Shown here one piece after another: positions 27,354 to 35,583 of a DNA stretch of 53,675 nucleotides. Within the stretch, counting starts at the first letter, position 1. Every line of letters begins with the position of its first letter. Made by a program: the position numbers and the translations under genes. This DNA comes from Microvirga makkahensis (GTDB taxonomy: Bacteria; Pseudomonadota; Alphaproteobacteria; Rhizobiales; Beijerinckiaceae). The notes below the pieces were generated by a model. It saw only the letters and a program-made list of their open reading frames with translations, did no database searches and had not been told where the DNA came from. The stretch is taken from positions 1 through 53,675 of the forward strand of contig NZ_WURB01000028.1 of the NCBI RefSeq assembly GCF_009830105.1, in the 5' to 3' direction.

Positions 27354-28631
27354 TTGCAGTTCAAACCCTACTGGCACGATACCACGCCACCTTTCACCAT
27401 GGCCGCGCAGGGGGCTGTGGAGGGACACTATGATGTCGCTATCATCGGCGCAGGCTTCACTGGTCTTTCCGCGGCTCTGCACCTCTCCAAGGCCGGTGTG
27501 CGTGTTGTCGTGCTGGAGGGCGGAACGGTGGGCTCCGGCGCGTCGGGGCGAAACGGTGGCCACGTCAACAATGGCATCGCGCACAGCTACCTAGCCGCCA
27601 AAGCCCATCTTGGAGCCGATCGTGCGAAGGCGCTCTACCGCGCCTTCGATGCGTCGATCGACTCGATAGAACGCATCGTCGAGGAAGAGAAAATCGATTG
27701 CGCCTTCCGCCGCTCCGGCAAGCTGAAGCTGGCCTCGAAGCCTGCCCACATGGAGGCTCTCGCCCGCAATTTCGAGGTCCTTCATCGGGAAGTGGATCCG
27801 GACACGGCGCTGCTGAGCCGCAAGGATCTTGCCGCCGAGGTTGGATCGAATGCGTTCCATGGGGCCATGCTCTCGCGGAAGAGCGCCATGATGCATATGG
27901 GCCGCTACGTCACGGGACTTGCCGCGGCTGCTGTCCGCCATGGGACCACCATTCACGAGAACGCGCTGGTGACGCACCGCCATCGAAGCTCCGGCCGTAC
28001 CGAGCTCGAGACCCTGCGCGGTACCGTCACGGCCGATACAGTCCTCCTGGCGACCGGCGCCTATACGACAAAAGATTTCTCGTATTTTCGCCGCCGCATC
28101 ATCCCCGTCGGCAGCTTCATCATCGCGACGAGACCATTGAGCGAGAGCGAGATCGCCGCGACCATGCCGGGGAACCGCACCTACGTCACGTCGATGAACA
28201 TCGGCAACTACTTCCGCCTAGCGCCCGATCGGCGCATGATATTCGGGGGACGCGCGCGCTTTTCTGCCAATTCCGACCAGAGATCCGACGCTAAGAGTGG
28301 CGAGATCCTGCGTGCCAGTCTTGCGAAGCTCTTCCCACATCTCTCCCGGGTGGAGATCGATTACTGCTGGGGTGGCCTCGTTGACATGACGCAGGATCGT
28401 TTCCCGCGCGCGGGCTTCGCCGACGGGATGTGGTTCGCGATGGGCTATTCGGGCCACGGCGCTCAGATGTCGACACAGATGGGTATCCTGCTTGCCGACG
28501 CGATTATGGGCAGAGGCGATCGCAATCCTGTCAATGGGCTCGAATGGCCGACCATCGCCGGATACTCAGGAAAACCATGGTTCCTCCCGATGGTCGGCCT
28601 GTACTACAAAATGCTCGACAAGATCCAATAA
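27354..28631 (+). CDS. FAD-dependent amine/amino acid oxidoreductase, PuuB/DAO-like
   Basis: A 425-residue flavoprotein starting at TTG, with a strong AGGAGG seven bases before it. The N-terminal FWH-type lead (FKPYWHDTTPPF) and the FAD fold (VAIIGAGFTGLSAALHLSKAG), then GSGASGRNGGHVNNG, match the gamma-glutamylputrescine oxidase-like group. The C-terminal MGYSGHGAQMSTQMG segment binds FAD. It probably oxidises an amine or N-substituted amino acid to an aldehyde or oxo acid plus an amine. Its gene ends at a terminator hairpin. Confidence 0.9.
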   Translation: MQFKPYWHDTTPPFTMAAQGAVEGHYDVAIIGAGFTGLSAALHLSKAGVRVVVLEGGTVGSGASGRNGGHVNNGIAHSYLAAKAHLGADRAKALYRAFDASIDSIERIVEEEKIDCAFRRSGKLKLASKPAHMEALARNFEVLHREVDPDTALLSRKDLAAEVGSNAFHGAMLSRKSAMMHMGRYVTGLAAAAVRHGTTIHENALVTHRHRSSGRTELETLRGTVTADTVLLATGAYTTKDFSYFRRRIIPVGSFIIATRPLSESEIAATMPGNRTYVTSMNIGNYFRLAPDRRMIFGGRARFSANSDQRSDAKSGEILRASLAKLFPHLSRVEIDYCWGGLVDMTQDRFPRAGFADGMWFAMGYSGHGAQMSTQMGILLADAIMGRGDRNPVNGLEWPTIAGYSGKPWFLPMVGLYYKMLDKIQ

Positions 28632-28652
28632 AAGGCGGCCTGTGCCGCCTTT
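28631..28652 (+). terminator. Rho-independent-type terminator after the flavoprotein gene
   Basis: AAAGGCGGC (28631-28639) pairs with GCCGCCTTT (28644-28652) around a CTGT loop, immediately at the stop codon. The A-run and T-run are short, so efficiency is uncertain. The hairpin can serve both converging transcripts. Confidence 0.75.
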
Positions 28653-28677
28653 CTGGCATGGTTCCCGGGATGACGTT

Positions 28678-28701
28678 CCCGCCGCCGATAACGGCGGCGG
28701 G
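28678..28701. terminator. Second GC-rich hairpin between convergent genes
   Basis: CCCGCCGCC (28678-28686) pairs with GGCGGCGGG (28693-28701) around GATAAC. It lies just past the end of the leftward aldehyde dehydrogenase gene. No T-run follows on either strand, so it may only stabilise RNA 3' ends. Confidence 0.5.
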
Positions 28702-28712
28702 CCAGCGCCAAT

Positions 28713-30167
28713 CTAGTTCAACCCGCCCACATGCAGGGCTTTGGCCTCAAGATATTCTTCGATCCCGAGCTGCGAGCCTTCACGTCCTAGGCCGGATTGC
28801 TTGACGCCGCCGAACGGCGCCACCTCCGTCGAAATCGCGCCGGTGTTCAGGCCGACCATTCCGAACTCCAGCGCCTCGGCGACGCGCCATGAGCGGCTCA
28901 GATCCTGCGTGTAGAAGTAGGCCGCGAGTCCGAACGGTGTGCCGTTGGCGATCGCGATTGCCTCCTCTTCCGCCTCGAAGCGGAAAAGCGGGGCAACCGG
29001 CCCGAAGGTCTCTTCCGACGCAAGGAGCATTCCGGTGGTTGCACCGCCCAGCACGATAGGCCTCGCAAATTGGCGGCCGTCCGGTACGAGGTCGCTCTGC
29101 GCGAGGATTCGCGCGCCCTTCGACAGGGCGTCCTCGACATGCCGCTCGATCTTGTCGATGGCGGCCGCATTGATCATTGGGCCGATCATCACACCATCCT
29201 CGGTGCCGGCACCGACTTTCATTTGCGCTACGCGTTCTGCCAGTTTGCCGGCAAAAGCATCGTAGATGCCCGATTGGACGAGGATGCGGTTGGCGCAAAC
29301 GCATGTCTGTCCGCCGTTACGGAATTTCGAAGCGATCGCGCCATCCACTGCGAGATCGAGATCGGCGTCATCGAACACGATGAAGGGCGCGTTCCCGCCC
29401 AGCTCGAGGCTCAACCGCTTGATGCTGTCGGCCGCGCCGCGCATCAGAAGCGCGCCGACGCGGGTCGAGCCCGTGAAGGAAATCTTACGCACGGTTTCAT
29501 TTCCGAGCAGTTCGCCGCCGATATCGGCAGGCATGCCCGTGACGATGTTGATCACGCCGGCCGGAATTCCTGCCCGCTCGGCCAGTACGCCGAGTGCAAG
29601 CGCCGAGTAGGGCGTGAACTCGGACGGCTTGATCACCACCGTGCAACCGGCCGCGAGAGCGGGCGCCACCTTGCGTGTGATCATCGCGTTCGGGAAGTTC
29701 CAGGGCGTGATGATGCCACACACGCCGACCGCCTCCTTCATAACCAGGATACGTCGGTCCGGCGTCGGCGACGGAATGGTGCTCCCGCAGATACGCCGCG
29801 CCTCTTCAGCGAACCATTTGACGAAAGACGCGCCGTAGCGGATCTCACCGCGCGACTCGGCCAGAGGCTTACCCTGCTCCAGCGTAAGGATGTGGGCGAG
29901 ATCCTCCTCATGTTCGAGCATGAGCGCGTGCCATGCCTCGAGAAGCGTCGCTCGCTCGGCGTTCGTCTTCTTCTTCCAGCTCTTGAAAGCCCGTGACGCG
30001 GCCTCGATGGCGTCGCGTGTTTCCGCAGCGCCCATGTCGGGAATTGTCCCGAGGACCAACTGCGTGGCCGGGTTGGTCACCTCAACGGTCTTGCCGGACC
30101 TGGCATCCTGCCACGATTCTCCGATCAGGCCGCGCTGGCGAAACAGATCCGCATCCTTCAGCTTCAT
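28713..30167 (-). CDS. gabD: NAD(P)-dependent succinate-semialdehyde dehydrogenase
   Basis: A 484-residue aldehyde dehydrogenase of the GabD group. The catalytic glutamate is in LELGGNAPFIVFDDAD and the nucleophile cysteine in NGGQTCVCANR. GITPWNFP-type (IITPWNFPNAM) and FTGSTRVG motifs line the cofactor site. It oxidises succinate semialdehyde, or a similar omega-oxo acid, to the dicarboxylate, feeding the TCA cycle. It is the last gene of the leftward ArgE-to-GabD operon, 18 bp after the TtuC-type gene. Confidence 0.92.
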   Translation of the reverse strand: MKLKDADLFRQRGLIGESWQDARSGKTVEVTNPATQLVLGTIPDMGAAETRDAIEAASRAFKSWKKKTNAERATLLEAWHALMLEHEEDLAHILTLEQGKPLAESRGEIRYGASFVKWFAEEARRICGSTIPSPTPDRRILVMKEAVGVCGIITPWNFPNAMITRKVAPALAAGCTVVIKPSEFTPYSALALGVLAERAGIPAGVINIVTGMPADIGGELLGNETVRKISFTGSTRVGALLMRGAADSIKRLSLELGGNAPFIVFDDADLDLAVDGAIASKFRNGGQTCVCANRILVQSGIYDAFAGKLAERVAQMKVGAGTEDGVMIGPMINAAAIDKIERHVEDALSKGARILAQSDLVPDGRQFARPIVLGGATTGMLLASEETFGPVAPLFRFEAEEEAIAIANGTPFGLAAYFYTQDLSRSWRVAEALEFGMVGLNTGAISTEVAPFGGVKQSGLGREGSQLGIEEYLEAKALHVGGLN

Positions 30168-30185
30168 ATCAGGCTTCCACTTTTC

Positions 30186-31229
30186 TCAGTCAATTGCGGC
30201 CAGAACGGCCTCTGTGATGGCGTCCGTCCTGTCCTTGCCCGGTACGGTGCCGACCCCCGTGGCCGTGCATGCTTCGATCGCGTTCATCACATCCTTTGCC
30301 GCTTCGGGCTGTCCCAGATGCTCGAGCATCATCGCACCGGACCAGATGGCAGCGATCGGATTGGCGATGCCGAGATGAGCAATGTCGGGGGCAGACCCAT
30401 GCACCGGCTCGAACATCGAAGGCGCGGTACGGTCCGGATTGATGTTGGCCGAAGCGGCGAAGCCCAGGCCTCCTTGAATGGCAGCGCCGAGATCCGTCAG
30501 GATGTCGCCGAAGAGGTTTGACGCAACCACAACATCCAGAGTCTCGGGTGCCATCACCATTCGAGCCGCCATGGCGTCGATATGATAGTGGGAAACCTCG
30601 ACGTCCGGATACTCGCGCGCCACGTCGCGGGTCACCTCGTCCCAGAACACCATCGAGTATTTCTGTGCGTTCGATTTGGTCACCGATGCCAGTCGGCCGC
30701 GCCGCGCCCTCGCCTGCTCGAAGCCGAAGCGGATGATGCGCTCCACGCCCTTGCGCGTAAAAATCGCCGTTTCGACGGCCACCTCGTCCTGGGAATTCGT
30801 ATGCACCCGTCCGCCGGCTCCGGAATACTCACCCTCGGTGTTCTCGCGAATGCACAGGATATCGAAGCTCTGCGCACGCAGGGGGCCGGTGACCCCCGGC
30901 AGGAGCCGGTGCGGACGGATATTGGCATATTGGACGAAGGCCTTGCGGATCGGCAGGAGGAGACCGTGCAGCGAAACAGCATCAGGCACCTCTGCCGGCC
31001 AGCCAACGGCGCCGAGATAGATCGCGTCGAATGCGCGGAGCGTCTCGATCCCATCCTCCGGCATCATCGCGCCGGTTTGCTTGTAGTACGCGCAGGACCA
31101 AGGGAGAGTAGTTCCGTCGAGCTCGAACTTGCGCTTGCGCGCCACGCGTTGCAGCACGGCCCAGGCGGATTCGGTGACATCCTTGCCGATGCCGTCGCCC
31201 GGGATGAGCGCTATGGAGTAAGTCTTCAT
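30186..31229 (-). CDS. Tartrate/D-malate dehydrogenase, isocitrate/isopropylmalate dehydrogenase family
   Basis: A 347-residue decarboxylating dehydrogenase of the TtuC/DmlA type. Family motifs are IPGDGIGKDV, the substrate-binding ANIRPHRLLPG, CIRENTEGEYSGAGG, and NLFGDILTDLGAAIQGGLG before the NAD site FEPVHGSAPDIA. Such enzymes oxidise tartrate, D-malate or 3-isopropylmalate-like 2-hydroxy acids. leuCD are not present, so a catabolic role is inferred. It is 11 bp downstream of an aldehyde dehydrogenase gene. Confidence 0.9.
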   Translation of the reverse strand: MKTYSIALIPGDGIGKDVTESAWAVLQRVARKRKFELDGTTLPWSCAYYKQTGAMMPEDGIETLRAFDAIYLGAVGWPAEVPDAVSLHGLLLPIRKAFVQYANIRPHRLLPGVTGPLRAQSFDILCIRENTEGEYSGAGGRVHTNSQDEVAVETAIFTRKGVERIIRFGFEQARARRGRLASVTKSNAQKYSMVFWDEVTRDVAREYPDVEVSHYHIDAMAARMVMAPETLDVVVASNLFGDILTDLGAAIQGGLGFAASANINPDRTAPSMFEPVHGSAPDIAHLGIANPIAAIWSGAMMLEHLGQPEAAKDVMNAIEACTATGVGTVPGKDRTDAITEAVLAAID

Positions 31230-31240
31230 GAATATCCCTC

Positions 31241-32710
31241 TCAGAGGTCGATGAGCACGCTTTTCGATTTGCGATTGGCGAGATAGGCCTCGCGTCCGAG
31301 ATCCTTGCCGATGCCCGAGCGCTTGTACCCGCCGGTCGGCAGGATGTGGTCGCGCGAGCGGCCGTAGCGATTGACCCAGATGGTTCCAGCCTGCAGAGCC
31401 CTGGTGACGCGCAGCGCGCGGGAGAGATCACGCGTGAACAGGCCGGCTGCGAGCCCATAGGTTGGATGATCAGCGAGCGCGAGCGCTTCCTCCTCGGTAC
31501 GAAACGTCTGCATTGTCAGCACCGGCCCGAAGATCTCCTCAGTTACGGCCGGTGACGATGGTTCGACGCCGAGCAGCAGCGTCGGCTCGTAGAAATAGCC
31601 GGATCGTTCCATGATCCGCCCTCCGACGACGCATTCAGCGCCCTCCTGCACACTTCTGCGCACGATCGTATCGATGCGTTCGAGCTGACGCCGCGAGATG
31701 ATCGGCGAGTATTGCGTCTGTTCGTCCCAAGTCACGCCGGGCCTGATATCGGCCATGTGACGGGCAATTGCCCGGCTGAGCGGTTCGGCAATCTCTTCCG
31801 AAACGATCAGGCGCGAGCCGGCTACGCAGGCCTGCCCCGCATTGGCGAGAATCCCACGGGTCACCGCCGACGCGGCAAGGTCCAAGTCCGCATCGGCGAA
31901 CACCACTTGCGGGCTTTTGCCCCCCAGCTCGAGCGTCATCGGCTTGACGCCCGTGCGCGCAATGTTCTGCATAATAGCGGCGCCTGCCATCGTCGATCCA
32001 GTGAAGCTGACCTTCGAAATGTCAGGATGTCCGGTGATGGCATTGCCGGTCGTTGGACCGTCACCGAGAACGATGTTGATGAGACCGGCGGGGATACCGG
32101 CCCGCACGGCCAACTCCGCCATGGCGAGCGTCGAGAAGGGCGTCATCTCGGATGGCTTCAACACCACTGCGTTCCCCGCGGCAAGCGCAGGGCCGAGTTT
32201 CCAGCCGGCCATCGAAATCGGGAAGTTCCAGGGCGTGATCGCGCCGATGATACCGTAGGGTTCGGTCAGCGTCATACCGAAAGCGGAACCCGAGGTGGGG
32301 ACCACGTCGCTGCCCTCTTTGTCGGCAAATTCAGCAAAGAATCGGATCTGCTCAGCCGTGACGGCGATGTCGCCTTCGATCAGGTGCGCAATCGGCCTTG
32401 TCGAAGATGCGGCCTCGAGGCGTGCGAGCGTGACCGCCTCCTGCTCCAGCAGATCCGCCCAGCGTTGCATTGCCTTGACCCGCTCGCGCGGCCGCACGTC
32501 GCTCCAACCGCTGGTCTTCAGCGCCCTCTTGGCGCTCTGCACCGCCCGGTCGACAAGATCTGCGTCCGCCACAGGACATTCGCCATAGGCGCGGCCGTCG
32601 GACGGCCGGTGCATGATGAGGCCCTCGCTGGTACCCGCCGCGACCCGCTCGCCGTCGATGATATGATAGAAGGGATACGCCAGCGTTTCGGGATCGAAGC
32701 TCAACGTCAT
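31241..32710 (-). CDS. Aldehyde dehydrogenase family protein
   Basis: A 489-residue NAD(P) aldehyde dehydrogenase started at the ATG at 32710 with GAGGTG upstream; an in-frame extension to 32929 has no family similarity. The catalytic glutamate is in LELGGKSPQVVFADAD and the cysteine in NAGQACVAGSR. AITPWNFPISM and FTGSTMAG complete the cofactor site. It is distinct from the GabD-like enzyme next door and probably handles a different aldehyde of the same pathway. Confidence 0.92.
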   Translation of the reverse strand: MTLSFDPETLAYPFYHIIDGERVAAGTSEGLIMHRPSDGRAYGECPVADADLVDRAVQSAKRALKTSGWSDVRPRERVKAMQRWADLLEQEAVTLARLEAASSTRPIAHLIEGDIAVTAEQIRFFAEFADKEGSDVVPTSGSAFGMTLTEPYGIIGAITPWNFPISMAGWKLGPALAAGNAVVLKPSEMTPFSTLAMAELAVRAGIPAGLINIVLGDGPTTGNAITGHPDISKVSFTGSTMAGAAIMQNIARTGVKPMTLELGGKSPQVVFADADLDLAASAVTRGILANAGQACVAGSRLIVSEEIAEPLSRAIARHMADIRPGVTWDEQTQYSPIISRRQLERIDTIVRRSVQEGAECVVGGRIMERSGYFYEPTLLLGVEPSSPAVTEEIFGPVLTMQTFRTEEEALALADHPTYGLAAGLFTRDLSRALRVTRALQAGTIWVNRYGRSRDHILPTGGYKRSGIGKDLGREAYLANRKSKSVLIDL

Positions 32711-32870
32711 GAGACACCTCGCTATGCTGTTCGATGAGAGGCTAGCACCAGGCGTGCCGCATTTTACGTCGACGTCCGCACCCTGCTCGGCGCAGAATCG
32801 TGCAGCAAGGCAGCCTTGCGGGGGATTGTTTGGAGAGCGGGCAGCGCCATAGCCCGCCCGCTTTCTGAGA

Positions 32871-33227
32871 TCAATCGTAGACGCAGACGTAGATCTTGCG
32901 GACCGTCTCGATGGTCCGCCAGATGCCAATGAAACCGGGTTTCATGACGAAACTGTCTCCGGCACGATAGGTTTTGGTCTCGCCGCCCTCTTCCTCGATC
33001 TCGACAAGTCCCGAGATCAGGTGGCAGAACTCGTATGTGGTGCCCTTGATCGAGTGCGTTTCGCCGGGAGTCGCCTCCCAAACGCCGGTCAGCACCTTGT
33101 CCTGACGCGAGGCGTCCTGCGCCCAGGTCTTGAACGAAGGGTCCCCGGAAATCAGTCGTTCCGGCGCTGGCCGGCCTTCCTTGGGCGGGAAGTCCGGATT
33201 GGTATCGATGGTGACGAGCAGCGACAT
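32871..33227 (-). CDS. Cupin-domain protein (DUF861 type)
   Basis: A 118-residue single-domain cupin with GVWEATPGETHSI and YEFCHLISGLVEI in motif 1 and YRAGDSFVMKPGFIGIW in motif 2. The metal-ligand set is poor, as is common in this DUF861/cupin_3 group. Members near amine and ureide catabolic genes may be enzymes or binding proteins. It lies between the aldehyde dehydrogenase (160 bp away) and the GhrA-type gene (16 bp away) on the same strand. Confidence 0.85.
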   Translation of the reverse strand: MSLLVTIDTNPDFPPKEGRPAPERLISGDPSFKTWAQDASRQDKVLTGVWEATPGETHSIKGTTYEFCHLISGLVEIEEEGGETKTYRAGDSFVMKPGFIGIWRTIETVRKIYVCVYD

Positions 33228-33243
33228 ACTTTACTCCTTAGTT

Positions 33244-34167
33244 TCAGTAACCACGTGTCCGATCGACGAGGCCGATCAGCTCCTGACCGGCGCGATGGCG
33301 CCGGATATTCTCAATGACCGATCGGGCCGCCGTGTGAGGCTGAGTCACGCTGGCGATATGCGGAGTCAGCATCACCTTCGGATGGCTCCAGAGCGGGTGG
33401 CCCTGCGGCAGCGGTTCGGGATCGGTCACATCGAGCACCGCCCCGGAGAGCTTTCCCGTGTCGAGCGCGGCGACAAGAGCCTGCTGATCGAGTTGCGGGC
33501 CACGGCCGACATGCACGAGCCCAGCGCCCTGCGGCAGCTGCTCGAACAGATGGGAGTCGAGGATCCCGCGGGTTTCTTCGGTCAGTGGCAGCAGGCAAAC
33601 GAGAATGTCCGTCTGCGCCAGAAATTCCGGCAACTGCTCCATGCCATGAAAGCACCGCACTTCCGGCAGGTTGCGTGCGCTCCGGCTCCAGCCTGCCAAG
33701 GGGAACTGGAACGGCGCCAGCCTCTCGATCGCTGCCTGAGCCAGCATGCCGAGACCAAGGAAGCCGACGCGCCGTTCGTTCGCCTGGCGTATGGAGCGAG
33801 CCCGCCACACCTGTGCTTTCTGCTGTTCGCGGTAGGCGGGCATGTCGCGATGCAGGGAAAGAACGCCCAGCGCGACATATTCCTGCATCATGCGCACGAT
33901 GCCCTCTTCCACCATCCGCACAAGCTTCACACGCTCGGGCACGCTGCCGGGCCGGAACTGGTCGACTCCTGCGCCGATGGAAAACAGCACCTCAAGGTTG
34001 CGGTAGCGGTCGATATTCTCCGGTGCCGTCCACGTCAGAAGGTAGCGCACCCTTTCCGGCGGAACCGCGTCACCCTTCTCAACGAACTCCAAATCGGGCA
34101 GCTCGCGGGCGAAAGCTTCACGGAACACGGCGCCGCGCTCAGCATCTGAATTGAAGAAAAACACCAT
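33244..34167 (-). CDS. Glyoxylate/hydroxypyruvate reductase, GhrA type
   Basis: A 307-residue D-2-hydroxyacid dehydrogenase. The NAD-binding GFLGLGMLAQAA is in the middle, the catalytic arginine is in VHVGRGPQLDQ and the catalytic histidine in TPHIASVTQP. The start at 34167 aligns MVFFFNSD with the GhrA N-terminus. An in-frame GTG at 34194 would overlap the upstream stop as GTGA and is an alternative coupled start. It reduces glyoxylate, hydroxypyruvate or a similar 2-oxo acid. Confidence 0.9.
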   Translation of the reverse strand: MVFFFNSDAERGAVFREAFARELPDLEFVEKGDAVPPERVRYLLTWTAPENIDRYRNLEVLFSIGAGVDQFRPGSVPERVKLVRMVEEGIVRMMQEYVALGVLSLHRDMPAYREQQKAQVWRARSIRQANERRVGFLGLGMLAQAAIERLAPFQFPLAGWSRSARNLPEVRCFHGMEQLPEFLAQTDILVCLLPLTEETRGILDSHLFEQLPQGAGLVHVGRGPQLDQQALVAALDTGKLSGAVLDVTDPEPLPQGHPLWSHPKVMLTPHIASVTQPHTAARSVIENIRRHRAGQELIGLVDRTRGY

Positions 34168-34190
34168 CTCACCCGCCTGTCGTTTGGAGG

Positions 34191-35312
34191 TCACCCGGAG
34201 AGCCGCGCGCCCAAGGCTTCGATCATCTGCCGGCATGCATACAATTCGCTCAAGGTAATGTACTCGTCGGGACGGTGGGCGCGGCCGATGTCACCTGGGC
34301 CGCAGATGATCGCCTCGATGCCCGCCTGCTGGTAGAGGCCGGCCTCGGTGCCGTAGCTGACCGCTGACAGAGTCTCCTTGCCCGTGAGCTCCATCATCAG
34401 ACCCGCAAGGGGGCTATCAGCAGCGAGGGAAAGAGCCGGATATGCCGAGAGTTCGTGCCAAAATGTCTTGAAATTCTCCGACCGCAGCGCTTCGAACTGC
34501 TGCTTCACGGGCTCCAGCAGCGACAAGGGTGCCGTGCCGGACACGGCGCGCACCTCGATATCGGCCGTGCAACGGTCCGGGATGATGTTGACCGCCTGCC
34601 CGCCCGCAACGACACCAACTTGCAGTGATGAGTAGGGCGGATCAAAGTTCGGGTCAAACGGGCCTTCGGCAAGGAGCTTGCCATAGGCCACGGCCTTGGT
34701 GATGACGCCCGCCATGGCGTGCACGGCATTGAGGCCGAGGTGTGGCTGGGAGGAGTGCCCGGATCTCCCGATCACCTCGAGGCGCACGGCTGCCTTGCCC
34801 TTGTGCGCACGCACGGCCCGCATCCGGCTGGGCTCCCCGATGATAGCTCCGAGAGGCTTCTCGCACAGAGCGGGAAGCGCCTCGATGAGATGCGGAACTC
34901 CGCGGCATCCCGCTTCTTCGTCATACGAGAAGGCCAGATGAACGGGCTGGCTCAGGTTGCTGGCGGCAAGCCCGGGAAGAGCCGCCAGCGCACAGGCCAG
35001 AAAACCCTTCATGTCCGTCGTACCGCGACCGTAGCACCTGTCGCCCACCGCCCGCATTGTAAAAGGATCTGCACTCCATTCTGCTTCACCGGCCGGCACC
35101 ACGTCCATGTGGCCGGACAGAATGTAGCCGGGCTTGTCCCGCGGGCCGATGGTCGCGAACAGGTTGCATCGATCTCCTTCGGGCCCCGGCAGAACCGTGA
35201 CCGATGCGCCGTGCGCTCTACAATACTCGGCGATCCAGTCCACGATCGCACCGTTGGGCGAGCCCACGACAGACGGGAAGGCAACCAGTCTTGCCAAAAG
35301 GTCTTCTACCAT
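34191..35312 (-). CDS. M20 peptidase, acetylornithine deacetylase-like
   Basis: A 373-residue zinc hydrolase of the ArgE/DapE family. Metal and catalytic motifs are LSGHMDVVPAGE, GRGTTDMKGF and SYDEEAGCRG. The dimerisation part includes GRSGHSSQP and the C-terminus has YGTEAGLYQQAG. The start at 35312 is preferred over GTG at 35339, though neither has a good ribosome site. In this catabolic setting it probably removes an acyl group from an N-acyl amino acid. The GNAT paralogs in the locus could supply or balance such acylation. Confidence 0.9.
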   Translation of the reverse strand: MVEDLLARLVAFPSVVGSPNGAIVDWIAEYCRAHGASVTVLPGPEGDRCNLFATIGPRDKPGYILSGHMDVVPAGEAEWSADPFTMRAVGDRCYGRGTTDMKGFLACALAALPGLAASNLSQPVHLAFSYDEEAGCRGVPHLIEALPALCEKPLGAIIGEPSRMRAVRAHKGKAAVRLEVIGRSGHSSQPHLGLNAVHAMAGVITKAVAYGKLLAEGPFDPNFDPPYSSLQVGVVAGGQAVNIIPDRCTADIEVRAVSGTAPLSLLEPVKQQFEALRSENFKTFWHELSAYPALSLAADSPLAGLMMELTGKETLSAVSYGTEAGLYQQAGIEAIICGPGDIGRAHRPDEYITLSELYACRQMIEALGARLSG

Positions 35313-35583
35313 GAGGGGGCACCAACAAATTTTGCGCACGCATGCGCCGTTTGGACGACGCTAGACCCCCGACCGGAACTTTTCCTGCCGGATTGTGGTC
35401 GGTCACGCACAAAGATTTCGAATGGCCGGTCATTTCGAGCTGAAACTACCGTCGGCCGCATGCCATGCTGTGGCCAAACGTTAACGGCCTAGCGCCAATG
35501 CCGAGAGCGCCACGATAGCGGGAGTTCCAGCAAGGCCGAGCATCAGCGGTATGACCCGGCACAAGGAAGGCGGCAAAGCACCG

